DNA from: Marinimicrococcus flavescens
GTDB taxonomy: Bacteria > Pseudomonadota > Alphaproteobacteria > Geminicoccales > Geminicoccaceae
NCBI GenBank assembly: GCA_029211145.1
Contig: JARGEQ010000006.1
Location: forward strand, 1-64,000
Direction of reading: 5' to 3'
Length of the DNA stretch: 64,000 nucleotides
A model generated the notes under the pieces. It did not search any database and had not been told where the DNA came from. It was given only the letters and a program-made list of their open reading frames with translations. How positions within the stretch are numbered: position 1 is the first letter of the stretch; each line of letters starts with the position of its first letter. The position numbers were made by a program, and so were the translations under genes. Shown piece by piece: positions 16,214 through 24,993 of this stretch.

Positions 16214-18958
16214 ATGGCGACGGTGCACGATCACGTCCGGACGGCGGAGCATCACAGCCAGGCGGGCGAGCCCTGGCACGCCAGGCCGGCTGCCGAGGTG
16301 CTGGAAGCGCTCGAGAGCGGCCCCTCCGGCCTGCCGGAGGCGGCCACCGCCGAGCGCCGCGCCCGCTGGGGCGAGAACCGCCTGCCCGAGCCGCCACGCG
16401 CGGGCGCGCTGCTGCGGCTCGCCCGGCAGTTCCACAACGTGCTGATCTACGTGCTGATCGCCAGCGGCATCATCACGCTGCTCATGGGCCACCTTGTCGA
16501 CAGCGGGGTGATCCTGGGCGTGGTGGTCATCAACGCGGCGATCGGCTTCGTCCAGGAGGGCAAGGCCGAGTCGGCACTGGACGGGCTGCGCCGGATGCTC
16601 TCGCCGGCAGCCACGGTGCTGCGCGACGGGCGGCGCCGCAGCATCGCCGCCGAGGCGCTGGTGCCCGGCGACGTCGTCATCCTCGAGCCCGGCGACCGGG
16701 TGCCGGCCGACCTGCGCCTCCTGCTGGCGCGCGGCCTCGAGGTGCAGGAGGCGGTGCTGACCGGCGAATCGGTGCCGGTGCCCAAGGCCGCCACGCCGGT
16801 TCCGGCCGATGCCGTGCTGGCCGAGCGCGGCTCGATGGCCTTCTCCGGCACGCTGGTCACCCGCGGCCATGCCCGCGGCGTGGTGGTCGCTACCGGCGGC
16901 GCCACCGAGATCGGGCGGATCGGCCACCTGATCGCCAGCGCGCCGCGCATGACAACGCCGCTGCTGCGCAGGCTGGCCTCCTTCGGGCGCACCCTCACCG
17001 TGGCGATCCTGGTGCTCGCCGGCCTCACCTTCGCCTTCGGCACGCTGGTCCGCGACTTCGCCGCCGACGCGATGTTCCTGGCCGCGGTCGGCCTCGCCGT
17101 GGCCGCCATCCCCGAGGGCCTGCCGGCCATCATGACCATCGGCCTCGCCGTGGGCGTCCAGCGCATGGCGCGGCGCCGGGCGATCATCCGCCGCCTGCCG
17201 GCGGTCGAGACGCTGGGCTCGGTGACGGTGATCTGCTCGGACAAGACGGGCACCTTGACCCGCAACGAGATGATGGTCGAGGGGATCGCCACTGCCAGCG
17301 CCCTCTACGAGGTCAGCGGCGCCGGCTACGCGCCCGACGGCACCATCACCCGCGGCGGCGCCGCACCCGCAGAGGCCGAGCGCGCCGGGCTCGCCGATCT
17401 CGCCCGCGCCGGCGCCTTGTGCTGCGACGCGGCCCTGCGCGAGGGTGCCGATGGCTGGTCGGTCGAGGGCGATCCCATGGAGGGTGCGATCCTCGCCCTG
17501 GCCGCGCGGCTGGGGGTCGACATGGCGCAGGCCCAGGCGGCGATGCCGCGGCTCGACGTCATCCCGTTCGACGCCGAGCACCGCTTCATGGCGACCCTGC
17601 ATCGCCGGCCCGACGGCCTCGGCCAGGTGCTGGTCAAGGGCGCGCCCGAGCGCCTGCTGGAGCTGTGCGACCGCCAGCGCGACGGTCTGGCCGAGCTGCC
17701 GCTCGATCTCGCCTGGTGGCACGCCCGCCAGGCGGCCATGGCCGGGACCGGCCAGCGCCTGCTGGCGGTGGCGGTCCGCCGCCTGCCTCCCGACCGCCGG
17801 CAGCTCGCCATGGAGGACCTCGAGGAGGGACTCACCCTGCTGGGCCTGCTCGGCCTGAGCGACCCGCCGCGCGAGGAGGCGATGGCCGCCGTCCAGCGCT
17901 GCCAGGACGCCGGTATCCGGGTGAAGATGATCACCGGCGATCATCCGGCGACCGCCCTTGCCATCGCCGGCCGGCTGGGCCTCGCCACCGGCCCGGGGGC
18001 CCTTACCGGCCGCGATCTCGACCTTCTCGACGAGGCCGCGCTGGCGCGGCGTGCCGGGGAGGTCGACGTCTTCGCCCGCACCAGCCCCGAGCACAAGCTG
18101 CGGCTGGTGCACGCGCTGCAGCGCGCCGGGCAGATCGTCGCCATGACCGGCGACGGCGTGAACGACGCGCCTGCGCTCAAGAGCGCGGATGTCGGCATCG
18201 CCATGGGCCGGAAAGGCACCGAGGCCGCCAAGGAGGCGGCCGAGATGGTCCTGGCCGACGACGACTTCGCCTCCATTGCCGCCGCCGTCGAGGAAGGCCG
18301 CACCGTCTACAACAATCTCAGGAAGGCCATCGTCTTCATCCTGCCCACCAACGGCGGCGAGGCGCTGACCATCATCGGCGCCATCCTTGCCGGCCTGCCT
18401 TTGCCGATCACCGCCGTGCAGATCCTCTGGATCAACATGGTGACCACCGTGACCCTTGCCCTGGCGCTGGCCTTCGAGCCCGCCGAGCGGGGCATCATGC
18501 GGCAGCGCCCGCGCCGCCCCGACGCGCCTTTGCTCTCGCGCTTCCTCGGCTGGCGGGTCGTCTTCGTCTCGCTGATCATGGTGGCGGCCGTGTTCGGCGT
18601 GTTCTTCGGCTACGAGCGGGCCGGCGCCGACATGGCGGTGGTCCGCACCGCCTCGGTCAACACCCTGGTGCTCCTCGAGGCGGTCTACCTCCTCAACTGC
18701 CGCCATCTGGTCCAGCCGGTGCTGACCCGCGAGGGCCTGCTGGGTAATCCCCTTGCCCTCGGCGCCATCGCCACCGTGCTGCTCCTGCAGCTTCTCTTCA
18801 CCTACGCGCCGCCCATGCAGCTGATGTTCGGCACGGCCCCGCTGGCCGCCGCCGACTGGCTCGTCATCCTGCTGGCGGCCCTGCCCCTGCTGTTCCTCGT
18901 GGAGATCGAGAAGCGCGTCCTGCGCGGCCGGACTGCCGCAGCGCCGGCAAAAGCCTAG
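16214..18958 (+). CDS. Cation-transporting P-type ATPase (P2, Ca2+/Mg2+-like)
   Basis: 914 residues. All key P-type motifs are present: TGES at 183-186 (actuator), PEGLP at 300-304 in the fourth helix, the phosphorylated Asp343 in DKTGTLT, and TGDGVNDAPAL near 644-654. The N-terminal cation-ATPase domain and the C-terminal four-helix cation ATPase domain (ending near 900) are both recognisable, about ten membrane helices in all. PEGLP is typical of P2 pumps moving Ca2+ or other cations such as Mg2+ or Mn2+. ATG 16214 follows GGAGGG closely. It stands alone between divergent and unrelated genes. Confidence 0.92.
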   Translation: MATVHDHVRTAEHHSQAGEPWHARPAAEVLEALESGPSGLPEAATAERRARWGENRLPEPPRAGALLRLARQFHNVLIYVLIASGIITLLMGHLVDSGVILGVVVINAAIGFVQEGKAESALDGLRRMLSPAATVLRDGRRRSIAAEALVPGDVVILEPGDRVPADLRLLLARGLEVQEAVLTGESVPVPKAATPVPADAVLAERGSMAFSGTLVTRGHARGVVVATGGATEIGRIGHLIASAPRMTTPLLRRLASFGRTLTVAILVLAGLTFAFGTLVRDFAADAMFLAAVGLAVAAIPEGLPAIMTIGLAVGVQRMARRRAIIRRLPAVETLGSVTVICSDKTGTLTRNEMMVEGIATASALYEVSGAGYAPDGTITRGGAAPAEAERAGLADLARAGALCCDAALREGADGWSVEGDPMEGAILALAARLGVDMAQAQAAMPRLDVIPFDAEHRFMATLHRRPDGLGQVLVKGAPERLLELCDRQRDGLAELPLDLAWWHARQAAMAGTGQRLLAVAVRRLPPDRRQLAMEDLEEGLTLLGLLGLSDPPREEAMAAVQRCQDAGIRVKMITGDHPATALAIAGRLGLATGPGALTGRDLDLLDEAALARRAGEVDVFARTSPEHKLRLVHALQRAGQIVAMTGDGVNDAPALKSADVGIAMGRKGTEAAKEAAEMVLADDDFASIAAAVEEGRTVYNNLRKAIVFILPTNGGEALTIIGAILAGLPLPITAVQILWINMVTTVTLALALAFEPAERGIMRQRPRRPDAPLLSRFLGWRVVFVSLIMVAAVFGVFFGYERAGADMAVVRTASVNTLVLLEAVYLLNCRHLVQPVLTREGLLGNPLALGAIATVLLLQLLFTYAPPMQLMFGTAPLAAADWLVILLAALPLLFLVEIEKRVLRGRTAAAPAKA

Positions 18959-19166
18959 CGCTTCTCCCGATCCATCGCGAAGGAGGCGGAAGCGAGACTC
19001 CGGGCAACCGGGGGATCGCGGCACTTGCACCCTCGGCCCCGGCCCCCGCCATCGTTGTCGAGGGGCCCGGAAATCTCTTCGCGGGGTGCCGTGCCTGCGG
19101 CGCGAGGCGATGTTCCAGCCGGGCGGGAACCGCTCTAGCTTGCCCGCAGGCCATCGGAGAGCGGGG

Positions 19167-19934
19167 ATGCAGGATCTCGAGGGGGCGGCGCTGGTGACCG
19201 GCGCCGGCAAGCGGATCGGGCGGGCGCTGGCGCTGCGGCTGGCAGGCATGGGCTTCGACGTGGCGGTGCACTGCCACCGCTCGCGGGACGAGGCGGAGGC
19301 TACGGCCACCGAAATCGAGGCGCTCGGCCGCAAGGCCTGCGTGCTCGCTGCCGATCTTGCATGCGAGACAGAGGCCGGGCGGCTGGTGCCCGAGGCCGCG
19401 GCCCGTCTCGGGCGGCTTGCCGTGCTGGTCAACAGCGCCGCGGTCTTCGAGAACGACCGCCTGGAGAGCTGCACGCGCGTCTCCTGGGATCGTCACATGG
19501 AGGTCGATCTCAGGGCGCCGGTGGTGCTGTGCCATCACTTCGTCGCGCAACTCGGCGAGCAAGGAGGCGGCGCGATCGTCAATCTCCTCGACGCGCGCCT
19601 GGGCAACCTCACGCCCAATTTCCTGTCCTACAGCATTGCCAAGGCGGGCCTTTGGGCGGCGACGCAGGTGCTCGCCCGCCAGCTCGCCCCCCGGGTGCGC
19701 GTCAATGCCATCGGGCCGGGCCCGGTCATTCCGGAGCCCGGCCGCAGCGAGGAGCGCTTCGCGGCGCTGGTCGATGCGCTGCCCCTCAGACGCGGCCCCG
19801 CCGTCGAGGAGATCGCCGAAGCCCTGGCCTTCATCGTGAAGAGCCCTTCCATGACCGGCCAGCTGCTGATCCTGGACGGCGGCCAGCAGATGGGCTGGCT
19901 TGCCGGGCCGGGCGCCGGGGCGGGCGGTGCCTGA
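19167..19934 (+). CDS. Pteridine reductase-like SDR (FolM/PTR1 type)
   Basis: 255 residues. The cofactor loop reads TGAGKRIGRA, with the Arg found in pteridine reductases in place of the usual SDR glycine pattern. The catalytic Ser is replaced by Asp in NLLDARLGN, followed by Tyr/Lys in YSIAKAGL. This Asp-Tyr-Lys triad is characteristic of PTR1/FolM enzymes, which reduce dihydropterins or dihydrofolate with NADPH. The start ATG 19167 has GGAGAG upstream; the longer open frame has no family match. Its stop overlaps the start of the HNH gene by 8 bp, so the two are probably translated together. Confidence 0.83.
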   Translation: MQDLEGAALVTGAGKRIGRALALRLAGMGFDVAVHCHRSRDEAEATATEIEALGRKACVLAADLACETEAGRLVPEAAARLGRLAVLVNSAAVFENDRLESCTRVSWDRHMEVDLRAPVVLCHHFVAQLGEQGGGAIVNLLDARLGNLTPNFLSYSIAKAGLWAATQVLARQLAPRVRVNAIGPGPVIPEPGRSEERFAALVDALPLRRGPAVEEIAEALAFIVKSPSMTGQLLILDGGQQMGWLAGPGAGAGGA

Positions 19935-20250
19935 GCCCGCCGCGGGCCGCGGCGAGCTCGGCCCCTGCCCGGTCTGCGGGCGACCGATGCTGGCCGGGCC
20001 CAGCGTCGACCGCCACCACTTCCTGCCCAAAAGCCGGGGCGGCCGCGCCCGCGAGCACGTCCACCGAATCTGCCACCGCAAGATCCACTCGCTCCTGACC
20101 GAGGTCGAGTTCGAGCGCGACTTCGCCGACCCCGAGCGCCTCCGCGCGCACCCGGAGATCGCCCGCTTCGTGCGCTGGCTGTCCGGAAAGCCCCCCGAGT
20201 TCTGGGCCCCCACCGCCACTTCCAACAGCAAGGCCCGCGGCCGGCGGTAG
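19927..20250 (+). CDS. Small HNH nuclease-like protein
   Basis: 107 residues from GTG 19927, which overlaps the end of the pteridine-reductase gene by 8 bp. A TTG nine codons upstream is also possible. The core contains CPVCGRPM, DRHHFLPKSRGG and HRICHRKIHSLLTEVE: a zinc-knuckle CxxC, the HH pair of the beta-beta-alpha-metal fold, and the closing C-H-x-x-I-H. This is the HNH pattern, although the protein is far smaller than restriction enzymes and has no extra domain. Stand-alone HNH proteins of this type have unclear roles. The tail (after about residue 90) is likely disordered. Confidence 0.75.
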   Translation: MPEPAAGRGELGPCPVCGRPMLAGPSVDRHHFLPKSRGGRAREHVHRICHRKIHSLLTEVEFERDFADPERLRAHPEIARFVRWLSGKPPEFWAPTATSNSKARGRR

Positions 20251-20596
20251 GGCGGCGGCCGTCAGCGCGGGCTCCTTGCAGCGCGCCCGCGCAAGGCGCT
20301 GCGCGCGGCATTCTCTTTCTCTCTTTTTGGGGGCTCGATAAAGCCTGGGAGCGCGGCCGCGGCCCCTCTACCGGGCACCGCCGCCAGGCGGAAAAGCCCG
20401 CAGCACCTCGGGCAATCCGGCCTGGCTGCCTCGCGACGCGCCCGGTTGAGCCGTCGTCGCGCGCTCGCGGCAGGGACGGCCGGCACACGCCGCGCCGGTC
20501 CCGCGCATGATGCCGCCCTTGCGCTCGATCAATGCTTCGGCAGGAAAAGGCTGGCAAGCCGACCGTGACCAGCCGCAGATTTCCTGGAGACCGCCG
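20251..20596 (+). other. Intergenic region with possible terminator
   Basis: No gene seen. CCTTGC (20274-20279) and GCAAGG (20291-20296) form a GC-rich stem-loop after the HNH gene, and a pyrimidine-rich TTCTCTTTCTCTCTTTTT stretch lies at about 20311-20328. This may be a terminator, though the stem and T run are about 14 bp apart. The rest shows nothing recognisable. Confidence 0.45.
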
Positions 20597-20971
20597 ATGC
20601 CCAGGCGACCAGTCGCGACATGCCTTCCCGTCCTTCTCCTGCTGGCGGGATGCGCCAGCACCGCCCGGGACACCGCGGCGCTCGACCGCTATCCCGGCAT
20701 CAAGGAGCAGATCATCTCCTACTATGGCAACAATGCGTCCGAGCAGAACCAGTCCTGCACCGGCGTCGAGATGACCGACATCACGCGCGCAACGACGCTC
20801 GCCGACACGCCGCAGGAGCTCATCCTGGCGATCCAGTACTACTGGGACGTGCCCGACGAGCAGAGCCAACGCGGCTCGGTCCCCTGCGAGGGGTTCGCGA
20901 CGCGCAACGTCACCTTCACGAAGTCCGGCGGCGGACTGACGCTCCAGACCATGAGCGGCACCCGGCCCTGA
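20597..20971 (+). CDS. Small predicted lipoprotein of unknown function
   Basis: 124 residues. Signal peptide with lipobox LLLAGC (Cys about residue 19). The mature part is about 105 residues: KEQIISYYGNNASEQNQSC near its start, a central LILAIQYYWDVPDEQ and a C-terminal beta-rich GFATRNVTFTKSGGGLTLQTMSG. Two cysteines in the mature chain (QNQSC and VPCEG) could form a disulfide. I do not recognise the family. ATG 20597 is favoured because the signal peptide starts there; upstream in-frame ATGs would give an atypical leader. It is convergent with msrA, 6 bp apart. Confidence 0.7.
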   Translation: MPRRPVATCLPVLLLLAGCASTARDTAALDRYPGIKEQIISYYGNNASEQNQSCTGVEMTDITRATTLADTPQELILAIQYYWDVPDEQSQRGSVPCEGFATRNVTFTKSGGGLTLQTMSGTRP

Positions 20972-20977
20972 GGCCCC

Positions 20978-21610
20978 TCAGCTACCGGTGGCCAGACGGG
21001 CGAGGCCGGCGCGCAGCTCGTCGAGCCTGGCCTCGCGCCCGCAGTTCCAGCGATAGGCCTGATATCTGAACGGGTTCTTCTTGTAATAGTCCTGATGATA
21101 ATCCTCGGCCGGCCAGAAGACCCCTGCCTCCTCGATCTTCGTGACCACAGGACGGTCGAACACGCCCGAGGCGGCGATGCGCTCGCGATCCACCAGCGCC
21201 GCGTCGCGCTGCGCCGCGTCGTGCCAGAAGATGGCGCTGGCGTAGGACGGTCCCCGGTCGCAGAACTGCCCGCCGGCATCGAGAAAGTCGACGTTGCGCC
21301 AGTAGACCTCGAGCAGCTCGCTGTAGCTCACCACCTCGGGATCGTAGCGCACCTGCACCGCCTCGACATGGCCGGTGTCGCCGAAGGTCACCTGCTCGTA
21401 GCTCGGCTTCGCGACCTCGCCGCCGGTATAGCCGGAGATCGCCTCGGCCACCCCCTCGACATCCTCGAAGTCCTTCTCGGTGCACCAAAAGCACCCGCTC
21501 GCGAAGGTCGCCGTGGCGAGACCGTCCGGGGCATCGGCTGCCCGCGCCGGCTGCGCCGCCGCGGCGACGAGCACAATGCCGGCCGCCGTGGTCAAGAAGA
21601 TCCGGATCAT
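20978..21610 (-). CDS. msrA: Peptide methionine sulfoxide reductase MsrA, exported
   Basis: 210 residues with an N-terminal signal peptide (RIFLTTAAGIVLVAAAAQPARAA), so it acts outside the cytoplasm. The catalytic motif GCFWCTEKDFE is present (nucleophile Cys about 40), as are FGDTGHVEAVQVRYDP, DRGPSYASAIF and PAEDYHQDYYKKNPFRY. A late cysteine in RWNCGRE may act as resolving residue. It repairs the S form of oxidised methionine in exported proteins. ATG 21610 or the one four codons upstream (21622) could be the start; neither has a strong ribosome binding site. No MsrB is adjacent. Confidence 0.93.
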   Translation of the reverse strand: MIRIFLTTAAGIVLVAAAAQPARAADAPDGLATATFASGCFWCTEKDFEDVEGVAEAISGYTGGEVAKPSYEQVTFGDTGHVEAVQVRYDPEVVSYSELLEVYWRNVDFLDAGGQFCDRGPSYASAIFWHDAAQRDAALVDRERIAASGVFDRPVVTKIEEAGVFWPAEDYHQDYYKKNPFRYQAYRWNCGREARLDELRAGLARLATGS

Positions 21611-21779
21611 GCGCCGTTCCATCCCGCTGTCGCTTGCCCGCCCCCTGATATGGCCATGCGGCGGGGTCCCGCCACGCGCCCCTGCTTCACGATCGCGAAA
21701 GCAGGAGCGATCGCAAGTTCCGGGTGGCCGTTCCTGCCAGGTTATGGCTCGATGGCGGCTCCCGTCCGGAGGAACAGGC

Positions 21780-22040
21780 ATGACGTCCAGTCGTGTCCGC
21801 CCCATTGCGCTTGCCCTGCTGCTGGTGCTCGCCGCACCGACCGGGGGCGCGGCGGCGCAGGCGCGCGATTCGCTCACCTTGAAGGAGCGGCTGGGCCGCA
21901 AGGCCGACGACGCGCAGCGCACGAACGACTGCAAGGTGCCGTCGTCCTTACGAGGCGACAGCCGCCGGCCGACGGCCTGCGCGGCGCGCCCAAAGCCGCC
22001 GCGCGGCGGGCGGGCGGCACTGCGATCGCCTAGAGAGTGA
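21780..22040 (+). CDS. Small exported protein, unknown function
   Basis: 86 residues. ATG 21780 is preceded by CCGGAGGAAC at good spacing. A signal peptide (IALALLLVLAAPTGGAAAQA) leads to a short mature chain with SLTLKERLGRKADDAQRTNDCKVP, a pattern I associate with small uncharacterised alphaproteobacterial exported proteins. The rest is basic and proline-rich. One cysteine only. Its last 11 bases overlap the end of the convergent SDR gene, and the final ten or so residues may not be conserved. Confidence 0.65.
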   Translation: MTSSRVRPIALALLLVLAAPTGGAAAQARDSLTLKERLGRKADDAQRTNDCKVPSSLRGDSRRPTACAARPKPPRGGRAALRSPRE

Positions 22041-22794
22041 TGCTCATCCCGCCGTCGACCACCAGCAGATGGCCGTTGACGTAGCTGCCGGCGTCGGAGG
22101 CGAGAAACACCGCGGCACCGCCCAGCTCGTGGGGTTGGGCCCAGCGGCCGAGCGGGGTGCGCTTCTCGACCCAGCCGGTGAAGTCCTTGTCGGCGAGCAG
22201 CGCCTCGTTCATCTCGGTGGCAAAGTAGCCCGGCACGATGGCGTTGACGGTGATCCCCTGCGGGCCCAGCTCGGCCGCCATCGAGCGGGTCAGGCCGTGC
22301 AGACCGGTCTTGGCGGCGATGTAGCCATGGATGGTCGGCCGGGCGAGGATGGCGGCGACCGACCCGGTGTTGATGATCCGGCCGCGCTTTTGCGCGATCA
22401 TCAGCTTCGCGGCCTCGCGGGAGAGCCTGAAGGAGCTGGTCAGGTGCGAGGCCAGGAGGCGCTCGAAATCGCCGTCCTGCCACTCCGTGAGCGGCACACG
22501 GTGCTGCACGCCGGCATTGTTGATCAGGATGTCGAGGCGCCCGTGGACCTCGCGGATGCGTTCCACGGCATCGACCGCGGCCGCCGCGTCGGTCACGTCG
22601 AAGGCCAGCGCCTCGGCGCCATAGCCCATGTCCTTGAGCCTCCCGGCGGCCTTCTCGAGCGTGGCGGCGTTGCGGCCGTTGAGGATGACGTGCGCGCCGT
22701 GGGCGGCGAGCGCCTCGGCCATGGCAAAACCCAGACCGCGCGACGCGCCGCTCACCAGCGCGATGCGGTTTTCGAGCCAGAACAGGCTGGACAT
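22030..22794 (-). CDS. SDR oxidoreductase, gluconate 5-dehydrogenase-like
   Basis: 254 residues. Classical SDR with VSGASRGLG cofactor loop at about 14-22, NNAG, catalytic Ser in NTGSVAAILARPTIHGY and Tyr/Lys in YIAAKTGL, and a C-terminal VDGGMSITL. The block NNAGVQHRVPLTEW resembles gluconate 5-dehydrogenases, which interconvert gluconate and 5-ketogluconate, but SDR specificity is not reliable from sequence alone. ATG 22794 with GGGAG nine bases upstream. Divergent from the hydrolase gene with about 98 bp between starts. Confidence 0.85.
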   Translation of the reverse strand: MSSLFWLENRIALVSGASRGLGFAMAEALAAHGAHVILNGRNAATLEKAAGRLKDMGYGAEALAFDVTDAAAAVDAVERIREVHGRLDILINNAGVQHRVPLTEWQDGDFERLLASHLTSSFRLSREAAKLMIAQKRGRIINTGSVAAILARPTIHGYIAAKTGLHGLTRSMAAELGPQGITVNAIVPGYFATEMNEALLADKDFTGWVEKRTPLGRWAQPHELGGAAVFLASDAGSYVNGHLLVVDGGMSITL

Positions 22795-22892
22795 GCTTCT
22801 TGCTCCCTGACACGCCTTGCCGACGACGGGCATCATGGCCCCTCGGTCCGGCCGACAGCATGCCGCAGGGGCGCCATCATCGGGAGCGTGCA

Positions 22893-23711
22893 TTGCGCGG
22901 GTGCCGCAGAAAAATCGTTCACGCCGGCGGCAGACGGCTCGCCGTGGAACGGCTGGGGGAGCCCGGGGCCAGCGAGCCGTGCCTGGTCTTCCTGCACGAG
23001 GCGCTGGGCTCCATCAGCCTGTGGAAGGACTTTCCGCGGAGCCTGTGCGAGCGGCTGGGCGTGCCGGGGCTGGTCTACGAGCGCCAGGGCCATGGCGCCT
23101 CCGATCCGCTCGCCGGCCCGCGGCGCCCCGACTATCTCCACGAGGAGGCCGAGCAGGTCCTGCCGGCACTGCTGGAAGCCTGCGGGATCGAGCGGCCGGT
23201 GCCGATCGGGCACAGCGACGGCGGCTCGATCGCCCTGCTCTTCGCGGCGGCCTTCCCGGAGCGGCCGGCGGCGGTGATCGCCGAGGCAGCCCATGTCTTC
23301 GTCGAGGAGGAGACGCTGGCCGGTATCCGCAGCGCGGTCACGGCCTGGGAGAGCACCGACCTGCCGCAGCGCCTCGCCCGCCATCACGGGGCCGGAACCG
23401 CCGCGCTGTTCGAAGCTTGGGCCGGGTGCTGGCTCTCGCCGGCGTTTCGCCACTGGAACATCGAGGCGGCCCTGGCGCGGGTGACGGCGCCGCTCCTGGT
23501 CCTGCAAGGCGAGCAGGACGAGTACGGGACGCCGGCACAGGTCGCGGCCATCGCCGACGGCGTGGCGGGGCCGGTCGAAGCCCGGCTCCTGCCGGACTGC
23601 GCCCATGTCCCCCACCATCAGGCCCGCGAGCGGGTCGAGGCGCTGGTCGCCGGGTTCCTCGGGCGCCACCTCGACAACTTAACCGTTTGCGGCCCGGCCG
23701 ATCCTGCCTAA
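22893..23711 (+). CDS. Alpha/beta hydrolase
   Basis: 272 residues from a TTG start at 22893, chosen because GGGAG lies six bases upstream. The fold is recognisable: oxyanion region LVFLHEALGSISLWKDFP, nucleophile elbow GHSDGGS, acid region LLVLQGEQDEYGT and catalytic His in LLPDCAHVPHHQ. A short cap lies between strands 6 and 7. It could be an esterase or lactonase; the substrate cannot be inferred. It lies 46 bp upstream of ridA on the same strand and may be co-transcribed with it. Confidence 0.83.
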   Translation: MRGCRRKIVHAGGRRLAVERLGEPGASEPCLVFLHEALGSISLWKDFPRSLCERLGVPGLVYERQGHGASDPLAGPRRPDYLHEEAEQVLPALLEACGIERPVPIGHSDGGSIALLFAAAFPERPAAVIAEAAHVFVEEETLAGIRSAVTAWESTDLPQRLARHHGAGTAALFEAWAGCWLSPAFRHWNIEAALARVTAPLLVLQGEQDEYGTPAQVAAIADGVAGPVEARLLPDCAHVPHHQARERVEALVAGFLGRHLDNLTVCGPADPA

Positions 23712-23757
23712 GGTCCGGGCGCTCGACGTCGGGCAAGCATGTTTGGGGAGGACACTC

Positions 23758-24108
23758 TTGAGCATCCAGCGCATCCAGTGCGGCAAGCGCATGAGCCAGG
23801 CCGTGATTGCCAACGGCATGGTCTTCCTGGCCGGCCAGGTGGCCGCAGACAAGGCCGGCGCCTCGGTGACCGAGCAGACGCAGAACATCCTCGACCGGAT
23901 CGACGCGCTGCTCAAGGAAGCCGGCACCGACAAGACGAAGCTGCTTTCGGCCACCATCTGGCTGACCGACATCCGCACCTTCGACGAGATGAACGCGGTG
24001 TGGGACGCGTGGCTGCCCGAGGGCGGCGCGCCGGCCCGTGCCACCGTGGAGTCGCGGCTCGCCGCCACCCACTACAATGTCGAGATCGGGATCGTCGCGG
24101 CTCTCTAG
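23758..24108 (+). CDS. RidA family protein (enamine/imine deaminase)
   Basis: 116 residues, the usual size. RidA proteins are trimeric and hydrolyse reactive enamine/imine intermediates released by PLP enzymes. Typical elements: NGMVFLAGQVAAD, TEQTQNILDRIDALLKEAGTDKTKLL, the subunit-interface DMNAVWDAW-type block (here FDEMNAVWDAWLP) and the active-site Arg in PARATVESRLA. TTG 23758 is preferred because GGGGAGG lies six bases upstream. It probably forms a short operon with the upstream hydrolase. A bidirectional terminator follows. Confidence 0.9.
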   Translation: MSIQRIQCGKRMSQAVIANGMVFLAGQVAADKAGASVTEQTQNILDRIDALLKEAGTDKTKLLSATIWLTDIRTFDEMNAVWDAWLPEGGAPARATVESRLAATHYNVEIGIVAAL

Positions 24109-24121
24109 GCCCGACCAGCCA

Positions 24122-24149
24122 GGGGCGCCGGGCGAAGCACCGGCGCCCC
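24122..24149. terminator. Bidirectional hairpin terminator
   Basis: Perfect 10-bp inverted repeat GGGGCGCCGG (24122-24131) / CCGGCGCCCC (24140-24149) with an 8-base loop, 13 bp after the ridA stop and 17 bp before the end of the convergent gene. No long T run. Confidence 0.75.
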
Positions 24150-24166
24150 GCCCCGGTGCGGACGGC

Positions 24167-24901
24167 TCAAAGAGCGCAGGCGCCGGAGCCCCTGAACGAG
24201 GCGTCGCAGAGCTTCTCGGCCACATAGAGATCGAAGGCCCGGCGCAGCTCGACCGGCTCGCTGGCGAGACGCCGGCGCACCATGTCGGTGAACCCGGCGG
24301 CGAGCGCCACCTCGGCCAGCGCCGGCCCGTTGCGCTTGAGGGCGGCCACGAAATCCTCGCCGGCGGCGACCTTGAGGACCGGGTTGAGCCAGGGCCAGGC
24401 GGCCATCGACACCGTGGAGCGCAGCACCGCCAGCTCGCTCGCCCCGCGCCCCACGACATGCGCCAGGGTCAGCGCCTCGATAGTGGACTCGAGGTCGCGC
24501 AGCTGAGCATGGGCCAGCGCCAGAAACGCCCAGACATAGGGATCGGCCGGCGCATGCTGCAGCGAGCTGGTGAACCGGGCGACGGCCTCGCCGAGCGCCT
24601 TTCCGGCCTGCTCCGGCGTGACGCCCGGGGCCCGCGCCGCGGTAAGCGCCGCCATGCCCAGATCGCGGTCAAGCCGGGGTCCCTCGATCCATGCCGCGGC
24701 CGCGGCACGGCTGCGCGCGAGCCGCTCGCGCCCCTCCTCGGTGACCGGAAGGCCGGCATAAAGGTTGCCCGCCGCCTGGTTGCCCGGCAACAGGGCCAGC
24801 TCACCCATCAGCCGCGGCACGCCAACGACGAGCAGAACCGCCCCGAGCAGAAAGGCCATGAGGGCGGAAAAGAGGGACGCGCGCGGACTGCCACCAGGCA
24901 A
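24167..24901 (-). CDS. Membrane-anchored protein of unknown function
   Basis: About 244 residues. One N-terminal transmembrane segment (LFSALMAFLLGAVLLVVGVPRL, about 10-31), with the rest likely periplasmic and alpha-helical. A helix-rich stretch with DPYVWAFLALAHAQLRDLESTIEALTLAHVVG resembles a tetratricopeptide-like hairpin but lacks a clear repeat. I do not recognise the family. The start is uncertain: TTG 24901 has GGAG eight bases upstream, and an internal ATG at 24859 is an alternative that would remove part of the leader. It ends at the shared terminator. Confidence 0.65.
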   Translation of the reverse strand: MPGGSPRASLFSALMAFLLGAVLLVVGVPRLMGELALLPGNQAAGNLYAGLPVTEEGRERLARSRAAAAAWIEGPRLDRDLGMAALTAARAPGVTPEQAGKALGEAVARFTSSLQHAPADPYVWAFLALAHAQLRDLESTIEALTLAHVVGRGASELAVLRSTVSMAAWPWLNPVLKVAAGEDFVAALKRNGPALAEVALAAGFTDMVRRRLASEPVELRRAFDLYVAEKLCDASFRGSGACAL

Positions 24902-24993
24902 CGGGCCATCTCCGCCAGGATCGAGAGCAGCATCGCAAAATGAAAAGGGCCGCCGGCATGATCCGACGACCCCGCCTCAAGCTCGAGCCCCGG

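Noticed and set aside
16175-19474. 1099-codon minus-strand frame opposite the P-type ATPase
   Set aside because: It is a codon-bias shadow of the ATPase gene, which has every P-type motif on the plus strand.
22800-22892. Longer start for the alpha/beta hydrolase
   Set aside because: The upstream codons have no similarity and no ribosome binding site, whereas TTG 22893 has GGGAG at good spacing.
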